NCBI GenBank assembly: GCA_002787815.1
Contig: PCUY01000040.1
Location: 26,497 to 60,559, forward strand
Reading direction: 5' to 3'
Source of the DNA: Bacteroidetes bacterium CG12_big_fil_rev_8_21_14_0_65_60_17
Lineage (GTDB): Bacteria; Bacteroidota; Rhodothermia; Rhodothermales; UBA10348
Length of the DNA stretch: 34,063 nt
This document shows, in pieces, positions 33,992 to 34,063 of this stretch. A program made the translations under genes and the position numbers. The first letter of the stretch is position 1. The number at the start of each line of letters is the position of its first letter. The notes below the pieces were generated by a model. It was given only the letters and a program-made list of their open reading frames with translations. It was not told where the DNA came from and searched no databases.

Positions 33992-34063
33992 GCATTGAAT
34001 GTTACGTCCACGTCGATGTTTCTGTGGAAGAAATCATCGACCTGAAGTCAACTCCCAGGCATC

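Overview
The window is GC-rich, densely coded bacterial DNA from a Gram-negative organism. Many exported proteins, lipoprotein signal peptides, a SusC/Oar-like TonB-dependent receptor with an N-terminal carboxypeptidase-like domain, an azurin-like lipoprotein and a choice-of-anchor B protein point to the Rhodothermota/Bacteroidota side of the tree (for example a marine Rhodothermales lineage). This placement is an inference from gene content, not a database match. I see no rRNA, tRNA, CRISPR array, insertion sequence or phage module, and no gene-free stretch longer than about 300 bases.

Layout. Bases 1-6862 are one tightly packed rightward run: the end of an unrecognised helical protein, an exported YtcJ-type amidohydrolase, an Ahr/YjgB-like zinc alcohol dehydrogenase, an M24 (Xaa-Pro) peptidase lipoprotein, a LolA-like lipoprotein, a small unknown protein and a Vgb-like beta-propeller lipoprotein. 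The last four are chained by three successive 4-base ATGA overlaps. A small leftward membrane protein (6881-7297) follows, then a divergent rightward set: S33 peptidase-like lipoprotein, exported DUF1028 protein, DUF427 protein. A large TonB-dependent receptor (10041-13325) comes next, probably from its own promoter. It converges on a leftward two-propeller 'choice-of-anchor B' protein, which is divergent from a small outer-membrane-like protein; the two predicted start codons share one ATGCAT palindrome. An AbgT transporter and an azurin lipoprotein follow, closed by a strong terminator. A two-gene RND efflux operon (adaptor and permease) ends at a second strong terminator shared with a convergent RRM RNA-binding protein.

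From 24255 there is a secreted S10 carboxypeptidase, a leftward AGMO-like fatty acid hydroxylase/sterol desaturase, and a divergent pair made of a PLP decarboxylase and an IMPase-family phosphatase overlapping by 8 bases. A leftward MarR-type regulator with a cysteine-rich tail faces a secreted unknown protein and a DUF2024 protein. The 82-base gap between them carries two copies of an AGGANTCCT dyad flanking a plausible promoter. The right end holds a Tat-signal class V PLP enzyme, a hotdog thioesterase and a leftward DUF1778-GNAT toxin-antitoxin pair with an inverted repeat just upstream.

Themes. Several proteins suggest extracytoplasmic peptide and amide turnover: M24 and S33 lipoproteins, secreted S10, exported amidohydrolase, AbgT and the TonB receptor. 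The most promising candidate for an undescribed system is the MarR(Cys)-secreted protein-DUF2024 divergon with its paired operator-like dyads. All functions are assigned by reading motifs; no searches could be run.
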